From Uranotaenia lowii (Eukaryota; Arthropoda; Insecta; Diptera; Culicidae), in assembly GCF_029784155.1 (NCBI RefSeq), contig NC_073692.1, positions 71,912,544 to 71,976,543 on the forward strand: DNA of 64,000 bases. Direction: 5' to 3'. Numbering within the stretch: position 1 is the first letter of the stretch; the number at the start of each line of letters is the position of its first letter. A program made the translations under genes and the position numbers. Positions 1 to 10,549 of this stretch are shown here, one piece after another. The notes beneath the pieces were generated by a model, which made no database searches, had not been told where the DNA came from, and was given only the letters and a program-made list of their open reading frames with translations.

Positions 1-170
1 TCACGCTCAATCAAGTAGTGCATATGTGCAGCAGCTGTTTTCGAACAAACCCTCGCTACATGTTTGAATAGACATTGATGTCAGATTGTTCATTTTAATT
101 ATATATATTTAGTACCTAGTAAAATATCATCACAAAATGAGTCTCTCTAACTCGCTTTCCTTATTTTTAG

Positions 171-1111
171 ATCCGATGAATTTCCACTACAAGAGTATAC
201 CGAGCGAATGATGATAAACTCTGTCACTGACCGCTTGTTTGGGATTTCATCTGTCGCATTGACATGCTTGGAAAACGACAACCTGATCAACATGCGATCT
301 CACTTTCTACCGATAATTCAAGGTAAGCAACGGGCTTTCCTGTCGGATATAAGGGCTTTGCGTAGTGTTAATGTCACAATAAGCTGGTCAAAAAATGTTA
401 ACTTTCAATAGACCACCATGAGCTTGACTGAGACTAGATAGTTTCATGATTCATGAATTTCTAATGATCGTTCTTCGGTAATAAATAAAGTTCAATAATG
501 GGAACTGAAAATTAAAAACTAAGAGATTGCTTTCTTTCAGATTAGTTTACTTTTTCGATCTTAACATCGTCATCATCAATCCTTGTCAATAATATATATA
601 GAGTAAAAGTCTTAGTTCTAAATGATGACGAAAAGTTTTTAATTAAATTTAGCATCCCATAGTTTAGAATCTTCCAGAAAGAACAAAAGTTGCCTATTTG
701 CTTGGTTGTAAACAGTTTGTTTCCATTCAACTGTCCGCACTGACTTTCAACCTGTAGGGTATGGAAAAGAATACGTGTTAAATGACTTTGATTAATGCAT
801 AATTTTTTTTGTCTCAACAGCTTCGGAAACATGCAGATTTTTGCTGGATCAGCACTTCAATTTTAATGGATCTGGTAACTAAATCATGTTGGGATATAGT
901 GGTTTTAAGTGGAATCGGATAACAATTGTGAACCAATTCCTTCGGGAGTACCAGTAAGTTTTTTTTCTTTATGGGTATTATTTGTTGCTTTGATAGATGT
1001 TTGATATTTTCAGAACTCAATATTATCATCGTAAAGTTGCCAATCGATCAGCGAAACCGCCTGGCACCCGTTACAGTACATGAGAATCATTGTTACCTAA
1101 GACAATTCTAA
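171..1111 (+). CDS. 3' end of an unrecognised host gene, three exons
   Basis: Three segments join into one open frame across two GT-AG introns. Exon 171-322 follows a pyrimidine-rich acceptor (ttatttttag) and ends at a gtaagc donor. Exon 821-874 follows tctcaacag and ends at gtaact. Exon 1014-1111 follows atattttcag and ends in TAA at 1109-1111. Intron phases agree at both junctions, and the introns are 498 and 139 bp. The first base of the first exon completes a codon begun in an exon outside or not seen in the window. The roughly 100 visible residues include the stretches DRLFGISSVALTCLEND and LNIIIVKLPIDQRNRL and end in CYLRQF. I see no signal peptide, membrane segment or known motif, and I do not recognise the family. 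The splicing model is direct from the sequence; the function is unknown. It is the only candidate non-transposon gene in the window. Confidence 0.6.
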
Positions 1112-2269
1112 CCAGGACGACCATTTGACTGGCAAAGGAATGAGCATCATCACCACCATCAAGAAGAAGATATTGAAAAATAATATTCTGCCTGAAATAT
1201 GAGCGATTTGTTACCGGAAGTAGCTTTTAGATTAGTTTAGAAGTAATAACTAAAGAGTATCTAATATTAAAATGGAAATTTAGGGTCTCGGGGGGATGCA
1301 ACTTGCATCATGCAAGTGTTAAAGTAATTAAGTTATAGTTAAGTACACCAAATAACTCATGATACCTCAATAATTTTTAAAAATTACAATGTTTAAGCGT
1401 GTTTCATAAAAATCATTATTTGAGCACTTGCACGTCTCTGATCCTAAGCGCAGCAATTAAGATACACTTATTATGGTGGAACTTGGATATTGTAGTTTAG
1501 ATAGATATATTTATTCTTCTTTATAAATACACACACATGGCTGGCTAAAGGTTTCATCAAATGTATTAGAGTTTATAATAAATGTCCAATATATAGCATT
1601 GGTAAATACTTTCTATAGTAGTATTTCATGGATAATAAAATTTCATATTCCTTGCAATTCCTCATTTAATTTCAACGGTTAATTCAAGAGTGAGCATGGA
1701 ACGCGGTTAGAAATTACAGTCCTGTGATTTTAAACCAACCTGTTAAAAAAAGTGTTCTCTTAAAAATAAATGTTTTGTGATTTTTTTTCGACCTGTAAAA
1801 TTACGGCAAATGTCCTGCTCCTTTTTGTTACAGGATATTTGCCGTAATTTTACAGCAATTGATTTTGATGTGTAGGAAACGAAAAAGCCCTACAAAAACA
1901 GACACTTTTTAAATTAAGGTCCGCAAGAGTCCTATCGGTTCATCTTCAATAAACGACATACTTGTTGACAACGAAACGACCAAGTGAAAAAATACCCAAT
2001 TTTTCTGATTTGCTGAAAAAGGAATGTTGGAAGTTGTAGAATGTTACTAATTTGATATGTTCACTATTTTTACTACTATAATCTTTCCCGTAATTTTTTT
2101 AAAATTAAATTTTGTGTTTTTTTTTGGAATAAGCTGTCAATAACGATGCTACGCTTTTGTGCGTCCTACTTGACGTAAATTTACATCACTGATGATGTAA
2201 TATTATGTCGAATGTGCTATTCAATTATAGCCGGAAATTTTATGTCTTCAAGCGTTTCTGTATTTTCCA
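1112..2269. other. AT-rich spacer after the host gene
   Basis: No open frame or recognisable element apart from the hairpin at 1793-1855. Possible AATAAA-type signals for the upstream gene are weak and distant, for example ataata near 1575. The rest looks like ordinary intergenic or 3' flanking sequence. Confidence 0.5.
1793..1855. repeat. 63-bp near-perfect hairpin
   Basis: Two 25-bp arms, 1793-1817 and 1831-1855, are reverse complements with one mismatch and enclose a 13-bp loop. The arms contain ttacggcaaatgtcctg and its complement. There is no coding potential. It may be the remnant of a small inverted-repeat element. Confidence 0.8.
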
Positions 2270-2332
2270 GTGTAATTTTATGTCAAAAGTGATGCTTCTT
2301 TTTTGTGCATCCTTTTTGACATAAATTTACAC
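2144..2332. repeat. Cluster of short inverted and direct repeats
   Basis: A ~44-bp direct repeat occurs at 2144-2187 and, diverged, at 2289-2332 (both read gatgct...ttttgtgc.tcc...ttgac.taaatttaca). The second copy is half of a 63-bp hairpin, 2270-2332, whose arms read gtgtaattttatgtcaaaag and its near complement. A further hairpin lies at about 2172-2210 around ttacatcactgatgatgtaa. The cluster abuts the truncated 3' end of LINE-A and is probably a small nonautonomous element, but no target duplication was found. Confidence 0.55.
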
Positions 2333-2345
2333 CAAAAAATTAATA

Positions 2346-3118
2346 GTGTGTAGCTTGGTAAGCGGAAAGGGTCTTGCAAGTTCAGATGCCTAAGGGCGAA
2401 TCGTAAAAAGCGCCGCTGGATAGCCTCGAGATGTTCAGCGCCGTTCTGGTAGTAGGGGCACCAGACGGCAGATGCGTATTCAAGAATGGAACGAACAATG
2501 CTGCAATATATGCAATATTTCAGGCAATACACGTCCTTGAAGTCCTTCGCTACTCTAAAAATGAAACCAAGACTTCTGGATGCTTTGTTGACTACGTAGT
2601 TTGTATGTGTCTTGAATTCCAGTCGCTTATCGAGGATGATGCCCAGATCGTTAATATGGTCCACGCGTGCGATGGGCTGTTCTCCAAGGTAGTATTCCGC
2701 AATCAAAGGCTGCCGCTTACGAGAAAAACTGATAACTGCGCATTTGTTACGATTCAATGGCAAGCAATTGATGTCGCACCAATTAGCGAAGAGGTTGAAC
2801 TGATTTTGCAGAAAATTAATATCGTCGTAGTCGTTTACGGTGTAAAACAGTTTGAGGTCATCAGCATAGCAAAGTTTTGGGCTGTCAAGGAGTGAAAGCA
2901 CGTCGTTAAAATACATTAGGAATATAATCGGTCCTAAATGGCTTCCTTGTGGCACACCGGAAGAGGCAGAAAACTGCTTGGAAAAGGTATCACCAGTCCG
3001 AACAGTCAGTTTGCGCCCAGTCAAATAACTGCGAATCCAGCCAAGTAAAGTACCACCGAACCCCAAGCGTCCAAGTTTCCCTATGGCAATTTCGTGGTTC
3101 ACTTTGTCGAATGCAGCT
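2346..3118 (-). pseudogene. LINE-A ORF2, C-terminal RT and thumb
   Basis: The - strand frame starts at the RT palm just after the acidic motif A that the foldback insertion has broken (AFDKVNHE follows the junction). It then shows SGVPQGSHLGP, the catalytic YADD in CYADDLKLF, and the thumb block ending DPFRLPSYTLL. It lacks the usual C-terminal tail because the sequence switches to unrelated repeat DNA near 2345. The codons upstream of about 3118 in this frame belong to the inserted element and are not RT. This is the 3' part of LINE-A; its continuation lies at 6192-6702. Confidence 0.85.
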
Positions 3119-3716
3119 GGGGATTTTTTTTTATTATCTGACAATTTGCGCCGGGGGTCTTCAGATTTTCCCCAAAATTGAAAATTTGGTTCATTTTTGC
3201 GACTTAAAAACTCATGCATTTTTTCAGATTTCTAACATTTTTATTTCTTGAGTTAGCTTCGGTTAGATTTTTTTGTAAATAAAAAATAACCATTTTTCAA
3301 AGCAACATAACTCTGTTGTTTCTCAACGGAAATTATAAAATAGCACATCAAAATGCATTGAAATTTTATCAGCTTTCCAAATAGAATAGTTGAAAAAAAT
3401 TAAATAATGACCTTCAACATGAAAAGTTGTAAATAAACTTTAAATGGCGTCTAAGAGTACCGTCTGCACCACCGAATATTTTGCAAAAAATACCATTGTG
3501 TAGCTCGATTCATGATGCAACTTTCATCTGAAGACGCCAAAGTGGGCCATTAACACCTTAAAGAGTTATGAAAGAAATAATGACAATAAATCTCTTTTTT
3601 TGCATCGAAAACAAACAATGGTCGAACAACTGCACTCACATATGGAGATAGCAAGCACTTCTAACAACATGGAAACAAAAGAACTTACCAAAGCAGGTAA
3701 AAAACACTACTTTTTC
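3119..3716 (+). repeat. Left terminal inverted repeat of the foldback element
   Basis: Pairs with 5589-6187. Differences seen by eye are isolated substitutions plus a small difference about 30 bp from the tip. The inner end contains the short ORF with MVEQLHSHMEIAS. High arm identity suggests recent activity or arm-to-arm gene conversion. Confidence 0.85.
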
Positions 3717-4216
3717 GTGCTTTGTAGGGTGTTTGCAGCAAAACTGACTTTAAATTTCAACCAAAATTCTGAGTATCGTATTGTTTAAGTGATATAACTA
3801 ATAATGGGAATGTTGCTTTTACAACCTGGTCGAATACTGTATAACTTATTAATTTTTCGATCAAAGATCATTGTGAAGCATAATCAATGCCAATAGTAGA
3901 AGGTTCAGTCCCTGTGTTTGGGATCACAAAAATGTGATTAAAAAAATAAAATATAGACGTGCTTCACATAGTTTTTATATCGAGAGTTAAGCACTGGACA
4001 CCAAAATCCTTTCCCATTGATCAAAAAAGTATGAGAAAGTGGCACAAATGTTGTAGAAATAATCAAAGAGCTCAGTATGGCCAGCCCAGGCTGTAAAATG
4101 ATGAAAATATGATACTTTTACCGTATTCGTTTTCTACATTCGCCCAGTTTTGAGACTTACCATACTAGAACGAACATAATTCGTCGTCAGTGTTTTGCTT
4201 CCTCGATCGCTCACAC

Positions 4217-4603
4217 CAAGGTTGCCGAATTCACAGAAAAATCTGTAATTTCACAGAATTTTGAGCAAATTTTCATCACATAATCTGTGTCACAGAACAC
4301 AGAATTTTGAATAATTCATAGATTTCACAGAATTTTTGTATTTTGAATCGATTTCCAAAATTATGATTTTCAGCCAGTACAAAATTTAGATTTTTTTTAC
4401 CTTAAATTAAAAAAGTATGATGGGATATGTAATTTTAATTTATTTTGCCATACTAAAATGTAAAAAAGACTCAATTCATCGTGAATTTTCGTTGAAAATG
4501 AAAGAAAAAGCATCACAGAAAACCATCACAGAATTTTTGGGTAAAATCACAGAAATTAAGAATTTTTTTTCTCAAAAACACAGAATTTTTTTCGGCAACC
4601 TTG
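4217..4603. mobile_element. hAT-like MITE, 387 bp
   Basis: The ends read caaggttgccgaattcac and ttcggcaaccttg, and the insertion is flanked by an 8-bp duplication gctcacac (4209-4216 and 4604-4611). An 8-bp duplication and CA-start ends are typical of hAT elements. The interior consists largely of degenerate cacagaattttt repeats and codes for nothing. It lies inside the foldback element. Confidence 0.85.
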
Positions 4604-4806
4604 GCTCACACACGAATCTTCAGTGTTCCACCGTCCATTTTAAATCAAATCTGGGGAATCACGGATGCAAAACTTAGCGCATAAACTTCTAAAAATAACA
4701 GTAAAATGTGCATAACTTGTTGTGACCTGGTGCAAAACTGGGTATAAACGAATACGTTATTAGATGTTTGGACATAACATGAAGTTAGTTAAGCTGCAAC
4801 AATCTA

Positions 4807-5576
4807 CCGCCCCTTCTTTCATAACAGTCCCATATACAAAAATATGCAAGCGAGACAATCAGCTTTTTCTGTTTTGGAATATATTTTTAAATTATGACCA
4901 CCACTTTCAGCATAATCGAAAATCGTTTCTAAGTTGTCATAATAAATCGTTAGGCCTGAAATTTTCGAAATTGGGTTATTGGTAAGGTCGAGAGCACCAT
5001 TTTTATTCATTATGGGACTGTTAATCGACCATATTTGAAACCTTTTTCAAATCTACTAGCATAACAGTCCCATACAAAATATATTTTTCTCACCAAGCTA
5101 CTTTCTAAGACTTAAATTTTATCATTTTTGAACTTCTAAATGCAATTGTCAGAAAAAGAAACATACTTCTGCAAAAAATATCATGAATTCCACATTGTAA
5201 GTTGAATCTTTTTACGATTTTTGATTGCATCCGATAGTTTTTTGCTCAGGAAGTCATTCCTAAGAAAGTCAGACCTGCCTTCGAAAACTAGTGTACATCA
5301 TTCGACATCAAGTGAGTTAAAAAAAATGTTTAAATGATTCAAAGCAATACACCAAAGACTATTTCGCCGAAAGAAACATTGAAAAGTAACCAAATCCGTG
5401 GTATTCCACATATGGGACTGTTATTCAGGTATATTTCATATAGGACAGCCACGAATTGATATTTTTTTTTTCGAAATTTCTAGAACAAAACCTCTTTTTT
5501 AGTCTTTTATGTTGAAGCCTTATGTTGACCTAAAATGACGAAAATTCATATGGGACTGTTATGCGAGTAGGGGCAG
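4807..5576. mobile_element. Inverted-repeat MITE, ~770 bp
   Basis: The left end has ccgcccc and cataacagtcccatat; the right end has atatgggactgttatg and agtaggggcag. Together they form an imperfect terminal inverted repeat of about 30 bp. The 13-mer tatgggactgtta occurs five times in both orientations (4821, 5011, 5061, 5411, 5549). TA precedes the left end, but no TA follows the right end, so the duplication is degraded or the boundary is slightly off. No coding potential. It sits inside the foldback element next to its right arm. Confidence 0.6.
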
Positions 5577-5588
5577 TCTGAAATGGAA

Positions 5589-6187
5589 GAAAAAATAGTG
5601 TTTTTTACCTGCTTTGGTAAGTTCTTTTGTTTCCATGTTGTTAGAAGTGCTTGCTATCTCCATATGTGAGTGCAGTTGTTCGACCATTGTTTGTTTTCGA
5701 TGCAAAAAAAGAGATTTATTGTCATTATTTCTTTCATAACTCTTCAAGGTGTTAATGGCCCACTTTGACGTCTTCAGATGAAAGTTGCATCATGAATCGA
5801 GCTACACAATGGTATTTTTTGCAAAATATTCGGTGGTGCAGACGGTACTCTTAGACGCCATTTAAAGTTTATTTACAACTTTTCATGTTGAAGGTCATTA
5901 TTTAATTTTTTTCAACTATTCTATTTGGAAAGCTGATAAAATTTCAATGCATTTTGATGTGCTATTTTATAATTTCCGTTGAGAAACAACAGAGTTATGT
6001 TGCTTTGAAAAATGGTTATTTTTTATTTACAAAAAAATCTAACCGAAGCTAACTCAAAAAATAAAAATGTTAGAAATCTGAAAAAATTCATGTGTTTTTA
6101 AGTCGCAAAAATGAACCAAATTTTCAATTTTGGGGAAAATCTGAAGACCCCCGGCGCAAACCCGTCAGATAATAAAAAAAAATCCCC
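5589..6187 (-). repeat. Right terminal inverted repeat of the foldback element
   Basis: Reverse complement of 3119-3716. Several 60-base blocks are identical by eye, including the counterparts of 5881-5940 and 5941-6000. The arm begins 12 bases beyond the MITE that ends at 5576. Confidence 0.85.
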
Positions 6188-6191
6188 AGCT

Positions 6192-6702
6192 GACAGATCG
6201 GTGTATATGGCATCAGTTTGAGATTTTGCAGCAAAGCTTTCATGCACAAAAGAAGTGAACGTCAACAAGTTGCTTGTCGTAGAGCGTTTAGGCATAAATC
6301 CGTGCTGGTCATTAGAAATGTAATTCTTACAAAACGAGGAGATGGGAACCAGGACCACCAATTCGAATAATTTGGCTATCGAACATAAGGCTGAGATTCC
6401 ACGGTAGTTGTTGACATCTCGTCTATCACCTTTTTTGTGGACCGGGAACATTTAAACTTCTTTCCACAGTAGCGGAAAGGTAGCTCTGTCAAGCGAAGCT
6501 TGAAAAATAAGACGAATAGGAGTCAACAAAACAGGCATGAAACTTTTTATAAACGAAGCTGGTATCCCGTCCGGACCCGTAGAAAAGGAATTCTTGAGCT
6601 TCGACGCTGCCTTTGAGATGATTGCATTCCCGATTTCAATACCGTTCAATGAAAAGCCCAGTGGCGAAATGTTCCTGATAGCACTAGCCAAATGCTTTGG
6701 GG
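6192..6702 (-). pseudogene. LINE-A ORF2, linker and N-terminal RT
   Basis: The - strand frame shows the pre-RT block STGPDGIPASFIKSFMP, then the RT fingers (VFPVHKKGD type, NYRGISALCSIAKLFE, QHGFMPKRST) and runs to DAIYTDLSA, where the foldback element cuts it. A stop lies between the LLWKEV block and FPVHKKGD near 6452. The upstream edge at 6702 is the LINE-B insertion site. The reading frame resumes beyond LINE-B at 12567 with FAQKFSNIFTTAS. Confidence 0.85.
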
Positions 6703-6865
6703 ATGTGGAAGCTGTTTTTTTTGTAAATTCTTTATTTGAAACGGCTCATACCTTTAGGCTTTAAGGAGCCAAACTCGTTTTGTTTGATAACAATTGTGTG
6801 CTTATATCTAGTTCACTTTAAAAGAAAAAAGAAGATAGATAGGGAAATATGAAAATAAGAAGAAA

Positions 6866-9800
6866 TTATAGACGAAGATCAATAGCTTTTAGGAAAAGAT
6901 ATATTTCGAACATGTAGTACAAGTCTCTCACCCCCAGCACATCTCTCACTGGAACATAGGGTGGTTTTCCTCGGGCCCGAAGGGAGTCTATGAAATTCGT
7001 TCTGGCGACAAGATGGACCTCGCACGACCAAACAATATGCTCGATGTCATGGTAACCTTGGCCGCAACTACACAAATTGCTGCTAGCAATATTCAAACGA
7101 TAGAGTACCGCGTCTAAGGAATAATGATTGGACATGAGACGGGAAAATATACGAATAAAATCTCGACTCAGGTCCAATCTATTAAACCATGGTTTAAGGC
7201 TTACCCTTGGGATAATCGAGTGCAGCCACCGACCCAACTCATCCTCGTCCCATTTGCGCTGCCAGTTGACAAGAGAGTTTCTTCGAACTAAAAAGTAAAA
7301 TTCGTTGAAGGCAATTTCACGCTGGTACGTGTCGCCTTCCATCGCCCCCACCTTTGCCAGAGAGTCTGCCTTCTCATTACCCTCTATCGAGCAATGAGAG
7401 GGAACCCAAACAAAGGTGATGATAAAGCGACGTTTTGATAAAGCACTCAAACTATCCCGTATCTTCTCGAAGAAGTATGGCGAGTGCTTTCCCGGTTTTA
7501 TTGAGTGGATTGCTTGAACAGAACTCAGACTATCCGTTACAATAAAGTAGTGCCCAACTGGCCTTGAAGCTATACTGTCCAAAGCACAATGAATAGCTGC
7601 TAACTCTGCTATATACACAGAGCATGGTGACTCGAGGCTGTAAGAGGCGCTAGATATTTCGTTGAACACTCCAAATCCTGTTGATTCCTCTATAAGTGAT
7701 CCATCAGTAAAGTACATTTTATCAGCATCGACGTGTCTATATTTAGCTTCGAAAATTCTTGGAATCAGAAGGGAGCGATGAGGGACCGGGATTCCACAAA
7801 TTTCCTGCTGCATAGACAAATCAAACTGGACAGAAGAATGATCGTAGTCTGGGCTACAAACACGAGTTGGAGAGAATGAAGAAAAGTTTACCTGCATTGA
7901 CATGAGGACATGGTATATAGACATAAACCTGGTTTGAAAATTTTGCTCAAGTAGCCTGTCAAAATTTACAATCACCAGTGGGTTCATGACCTCACACCTG
8001 ATGAGGAACCGAAGTGATAGTAGATTGAATCGATCTTTCAAAGGGAGTATTCCTGCCAAAACTTCAAGACTCATGTTGTGCGTTGAGGGCATACAGCCCA
8101 AAGCGATGCGAAGACAACGGTATTGGATACGCTCGAGTTTGAGGAGGTGAGTTTTGGCAGCTGACTGGAAACAGAAGCTACCATATTCCATCACTGAGAG
8201 AATAGTTGTTCTATACAATTTTAAAAGATCTTCTGGATGGGCTCCCCACCAGGTGCCAGTGATTGATCGGAGAAAATTCATTCTTTGTTGGCATTTTCCT
8301 TTCAGATACTCAATGTGTGCTCTCCAAGTACACTTGGAATCAAACCAAACCCCAAGATACTTAAAACACCTCGATTGAGTGATCGTTCGGCCTAGAAGTT
8401 GAAGCTTAGGTTGAGCAGGTCTACGTTTCTTAGAGAAAACAACCATCTCCGTTTTCTGAGGAGAAAACTCAATCCCAAGCCCCAAAGCCCAGGATGACAA
8501 TCTGTTTAAAGTATCTTGTAAAGGTCTGAGCAGATGAGACTCAGTAGAACCTGTGACAGACACCACGCCGTCATCTGCAAGTTGTCTTAGAGTGCAGCCT
8601 TCAGAGAGACAACTGTCGATGTCATTTACGTAAAAGTTGTACAAAAGTGGACTCAAACATGAACCCTGTGGGAGGCCCGTGTAGGAGGTTCTTCTAATTG
8701 CAATATCTCCGTGAGCAAAGTTCAGATGTTTCTCACAAAGCAAGCTGTATAAGATGTTGTTCAATAGAGGAGGCAGACCCCGGGAGTGCAATTTGTCTGA
8801 CAACACCTCTATTGAAACTGCATCAAAAGCTCCCTTTATGTCTAGAAACACTGAAGCCATTTGCTCACGTTTTGCGTACGCCATTTGTATCTCTGAAGAC
8901 AGCAAAGCAAGACAATCGTTTGTCCCTTTGCCCCTTCGGAACCCAAATTGAGTATCTGAAAGGAGACCATTTGCTTCTACCCATTTATCCAAACGAAACA
9001 AAATCATTTTCTCCATCAACTTGCGTATACAAGACAACATCGCTATTGGACGGTACGAATTCGCATCGGACGCTGGTTTTCCGGGCTTTTGGATAGCGAT
9101 AACTCTCACTTCTCTCCACTCTTGAGGAACAATGTTGTTCTCCAAGAATTGATTAAATGAATTTAACAAGCGAAACTTGGCGGCGTCCGGAAGGTTTTTC
9201 AACAAGTTAAATTTGATTTTATCAATTCCCGGAGCTGAATTGTTGCAAGAGAGGAGGGCAAGTGAAAATTCGACCATCGAAAAGCTGGAATCCAGACCAC
9301 ACCTATCAGGAGGCACGTTCCGGATTATTTTTTGTACAGGTGTAGAATCTGGGCAGACTTTCCGTGCAAAGTTTAATATCCATCTATGTGTGTTTTCTTC
9401 ACTTTCATTTGTAGATGATCGATTGCGCATGCTTCGTGCCACTTTCCATAAGGTACTCAAGGATGTTTCCCGTGATAAACCACCCACAAAATTCCTCCAA
9501 TACGCCTTTTTCTTCCCTTTGATCAATTTTTTGAACTGATTTTCAAGGGAAACATATGATTCAAAAAGGACGAGGGTTCCATGTTTTCGAAAATCTTTGA
9601 ATGCTTTTGATTTGTCCTTATAAAGCTTGGAACACTGCTGGTCCCACCATGGATTTGGGGGCCTTCGAAGAACAGATGAATCTGGGATGGGTTTTTTTTG
9701 AGCGCAAAGTGCACTTTCATGGATCAAACGTGAAAGAAAGTGATACTCCTCCAAAGGAGGTAAAACATTCATAGAATTAATGGCATCTGTTATTTCGTCC

Positions 9801-10549
9801 GAGTACTTTTTCCAATCGATGTGTCTTGTAAGGTCATATGCCATATTTGTTGAATTTGAAGTGCTGGCCCCATTGGTGATTGTAATTTTGATTGGCAAGT
9901 GATCACTACCATTGGGATCAGGGATTACCTTCCACTGGCAATCCAATGATAGTGAATTTGAGCAGAGTGAGAGGTCAATTGCACTTGGTCTTGCAGGGGG
10001 TTTAGGTACCCGTGTTCTTTCACCCGTGTTCAAAATTGTTAAATTGAAACTGTCACAAATGTCATAAATAAGAGTAGAACGACAATCGTCAGTTTGTTCT
10101 CCCCAGACAGTTCCATGTGAATTGAAGTCACCCAGGATCAACCTTGGCTCAGGAAGCACTGAGCACAGGTCCTCTAGGTGATTTCGATCCACTGCAACTC
10201 TATGAGGCCAGTACAAACTGACAACGCATAAGTCCTTACCTCTTATAGTTATATGACATGCAACAGCTTCAATTCCTCCTGATAAAGGGAGGTGGATTCT
10301 GTAAAAGGAGTGGCGCTTATTGATCCCCAAAAGCACCCCTCCATAAGAATCGTTGCGATCCAAACGGATAATGTTAAAATCGTGGAATGAGATGTTTGAT
10401 TGAGAAGAAAGCCATGTTTCTGAAAGGGCAAAAATATCGCAACTAGTTTCATGAAGAAGAAATTTGAACGGATCCAGTTTAGGAACTAAACTACGACAAT
10501 TCCACTGTATAACAGTGATATCCCCGACCTCTGGGCGTAAATTAGCCAT
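6866..10549 (-). CDS. LINE-B ORF2: endonuclease, reverse transcriptase and RNase H
   Basis: This 1,227-residue protein makes the nick at the target and copies the element RNA into DNA. The N-terminus is an APE-type endonuclease: N17 in IQWNCRS, E44 in LSETW, GDFN near residue 140 and SDHLPI near 215. The RT follows, with PGIDKIKF, NSYRPIAMLS, FGFRRGKGTNDC, FLDIKGAFDAV and GLPQGSCLSP. Its active site reads LADD (QLADDGVVSV, near 657) in place of the common YADD. An RNase H domain begins FTDGS near 947, continues IAELAAIHCAL and TDSLSS, and ends FVWVPSHCSIEGNEKADSLA. A Cys/His cluster (CSCGQGYHDIEHIVWSC) lies near the C-terminus. The ATG overlaps the ORF1 stop by 8 nt (tctcgATGGCTAA), suggesting reinitiation. 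No stop or frameshift was seen. Confidence 0.93.
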   Translation of the reverse strand: MANLRPEVGDITVIQWNCRSLVPKLDPFKFLLHETSCDIFALSETWLSSQSNISFHDFNIIRLDRNDSYGGVLLGINKRHSFYRIHLPLSGGIEAVACHITIRGKDLCVVSLYWPHRVAVDRNHLEDLCSVLPEPRLILGDFNSHGTVWGEQTDDCRSTLIYDICDSFNLTILNTGERTRVPKPPARPSAIDLSLCSNSLSLDCQWKVIPDPNGSDHLPIKITITNGASTSNSTNMAYDLTRHIDWKKYSDEITDAINSMNVLPPLEEYHFLSRLIHESALCAQKKPIPDSSVLRRPPNPWWDQQCSKLYKDKSKAFKDFRKHGTLVLFESYVSLENQFKKLIKGKKKAYWRNFVGGLSRETSLSTLWKVARSMRNRSSTNESEENTHRWILNFARKVCPDSTPVQKIIRNVPPDRCGLDSSFSMVEFSLALLSCNNSAPGIDKIKFNLLKNLPDAAKFRLLNSFNQFLENNIVPQEWREVRVIAIQKPGKPASDANSYRPIAMLSCIRKLMEKMILFRLDKWVEANGLLSDTQFGFRRGKGTNDCLALLSSEIQMAYAKREQMASVFLDIKGAFDAVSIEVLSDKLHSRGLPPLLNNILYSLLCEKHLNFAHGDIAIRRTSYTGLPQGSCLSPLLYNFYVNDIDSCLSEGCTLRQLADDGVVSVTGSTESHLLRPLQDTLNRLSSWALGLGIEFSPQKTEMVVFSKKRRPAQPKLQLLGRTITQSRCFKYLGVWFDSKCTWRAHIEYLKGKCQQRMNFLRSITGTWWGAHPEDLLKLYRTTILSVMEYGSFCFQSAAKTHLLKLERIQYRCLRIALGCMPSTHNMSLEVLAGILPLKDRFNLLSLRFLIRCEVMNPLVIVNFDRLLEQNFQTRFMSIYHVLMSMQVNFSSFSPTRVCSPDYDHSSVQFDLSMQQEICGIPVPHRSLLIPRIFEAKYRHVDADKMYFTDGSLIEESTGFGVFNEISSASYSLESPCSVYIAELAAIHCALDSIASRPVGHYFIVTDSLSSVQAIHSIKPGKHSPYFFEKIRDSLSALSKRRFIITFVWVPSHCSIEGNEKADSLAKVGAMEGDTYQREIAFNEFYFLVRRNSLVNWQRKWDEDELGRWLHSIIPRVSLKPWFNRLDLSRDFIRIFSRLMSNHYSLDAVLYRLNIASSNLCSCGQGYHDIEHIVWSCEVHLVARTNFIDSLRARGKPPYVPVRDVLGVRDLYYMFEIYLFLKAIDLRL

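Larger units (their letters stand above)
3119..6187. mobile_element. Foldback-type DNA element with ~598-bp inverted repeats
   Basis: This 3,069-bp insertion sits in the RT of LINE-A. Its ends read ggggatttttttttatta and the complement, and it is flanked on both sides by AGCT (3115-3118 and 6188-6191), a 4-bp duplication of the LINE target. The inverted repeats span 3119-3716 and 5589-6187 and differ at fewer than about ten positions by eye. Each arm carries the same short open frame starting MVEQLHSHMEIASTSNNMET, followed by a plausible splice donor (gcaggtaaaa). The interior holds two MITEs and no recognisable transposase. A 4-bp duplication is compatible with groups such as Sola or Chapaev, but the ends match neither well enough to assign. 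Because AGCT is its own complement, the exact boundary could shift by up to four bases. Confidence 0.8.

Noticed and set aside
3119..3219. Extra N-terminal residues joined to the LINE-A RT block
   Set aside because: They are read through the foldback element arm and are not part of the RT.
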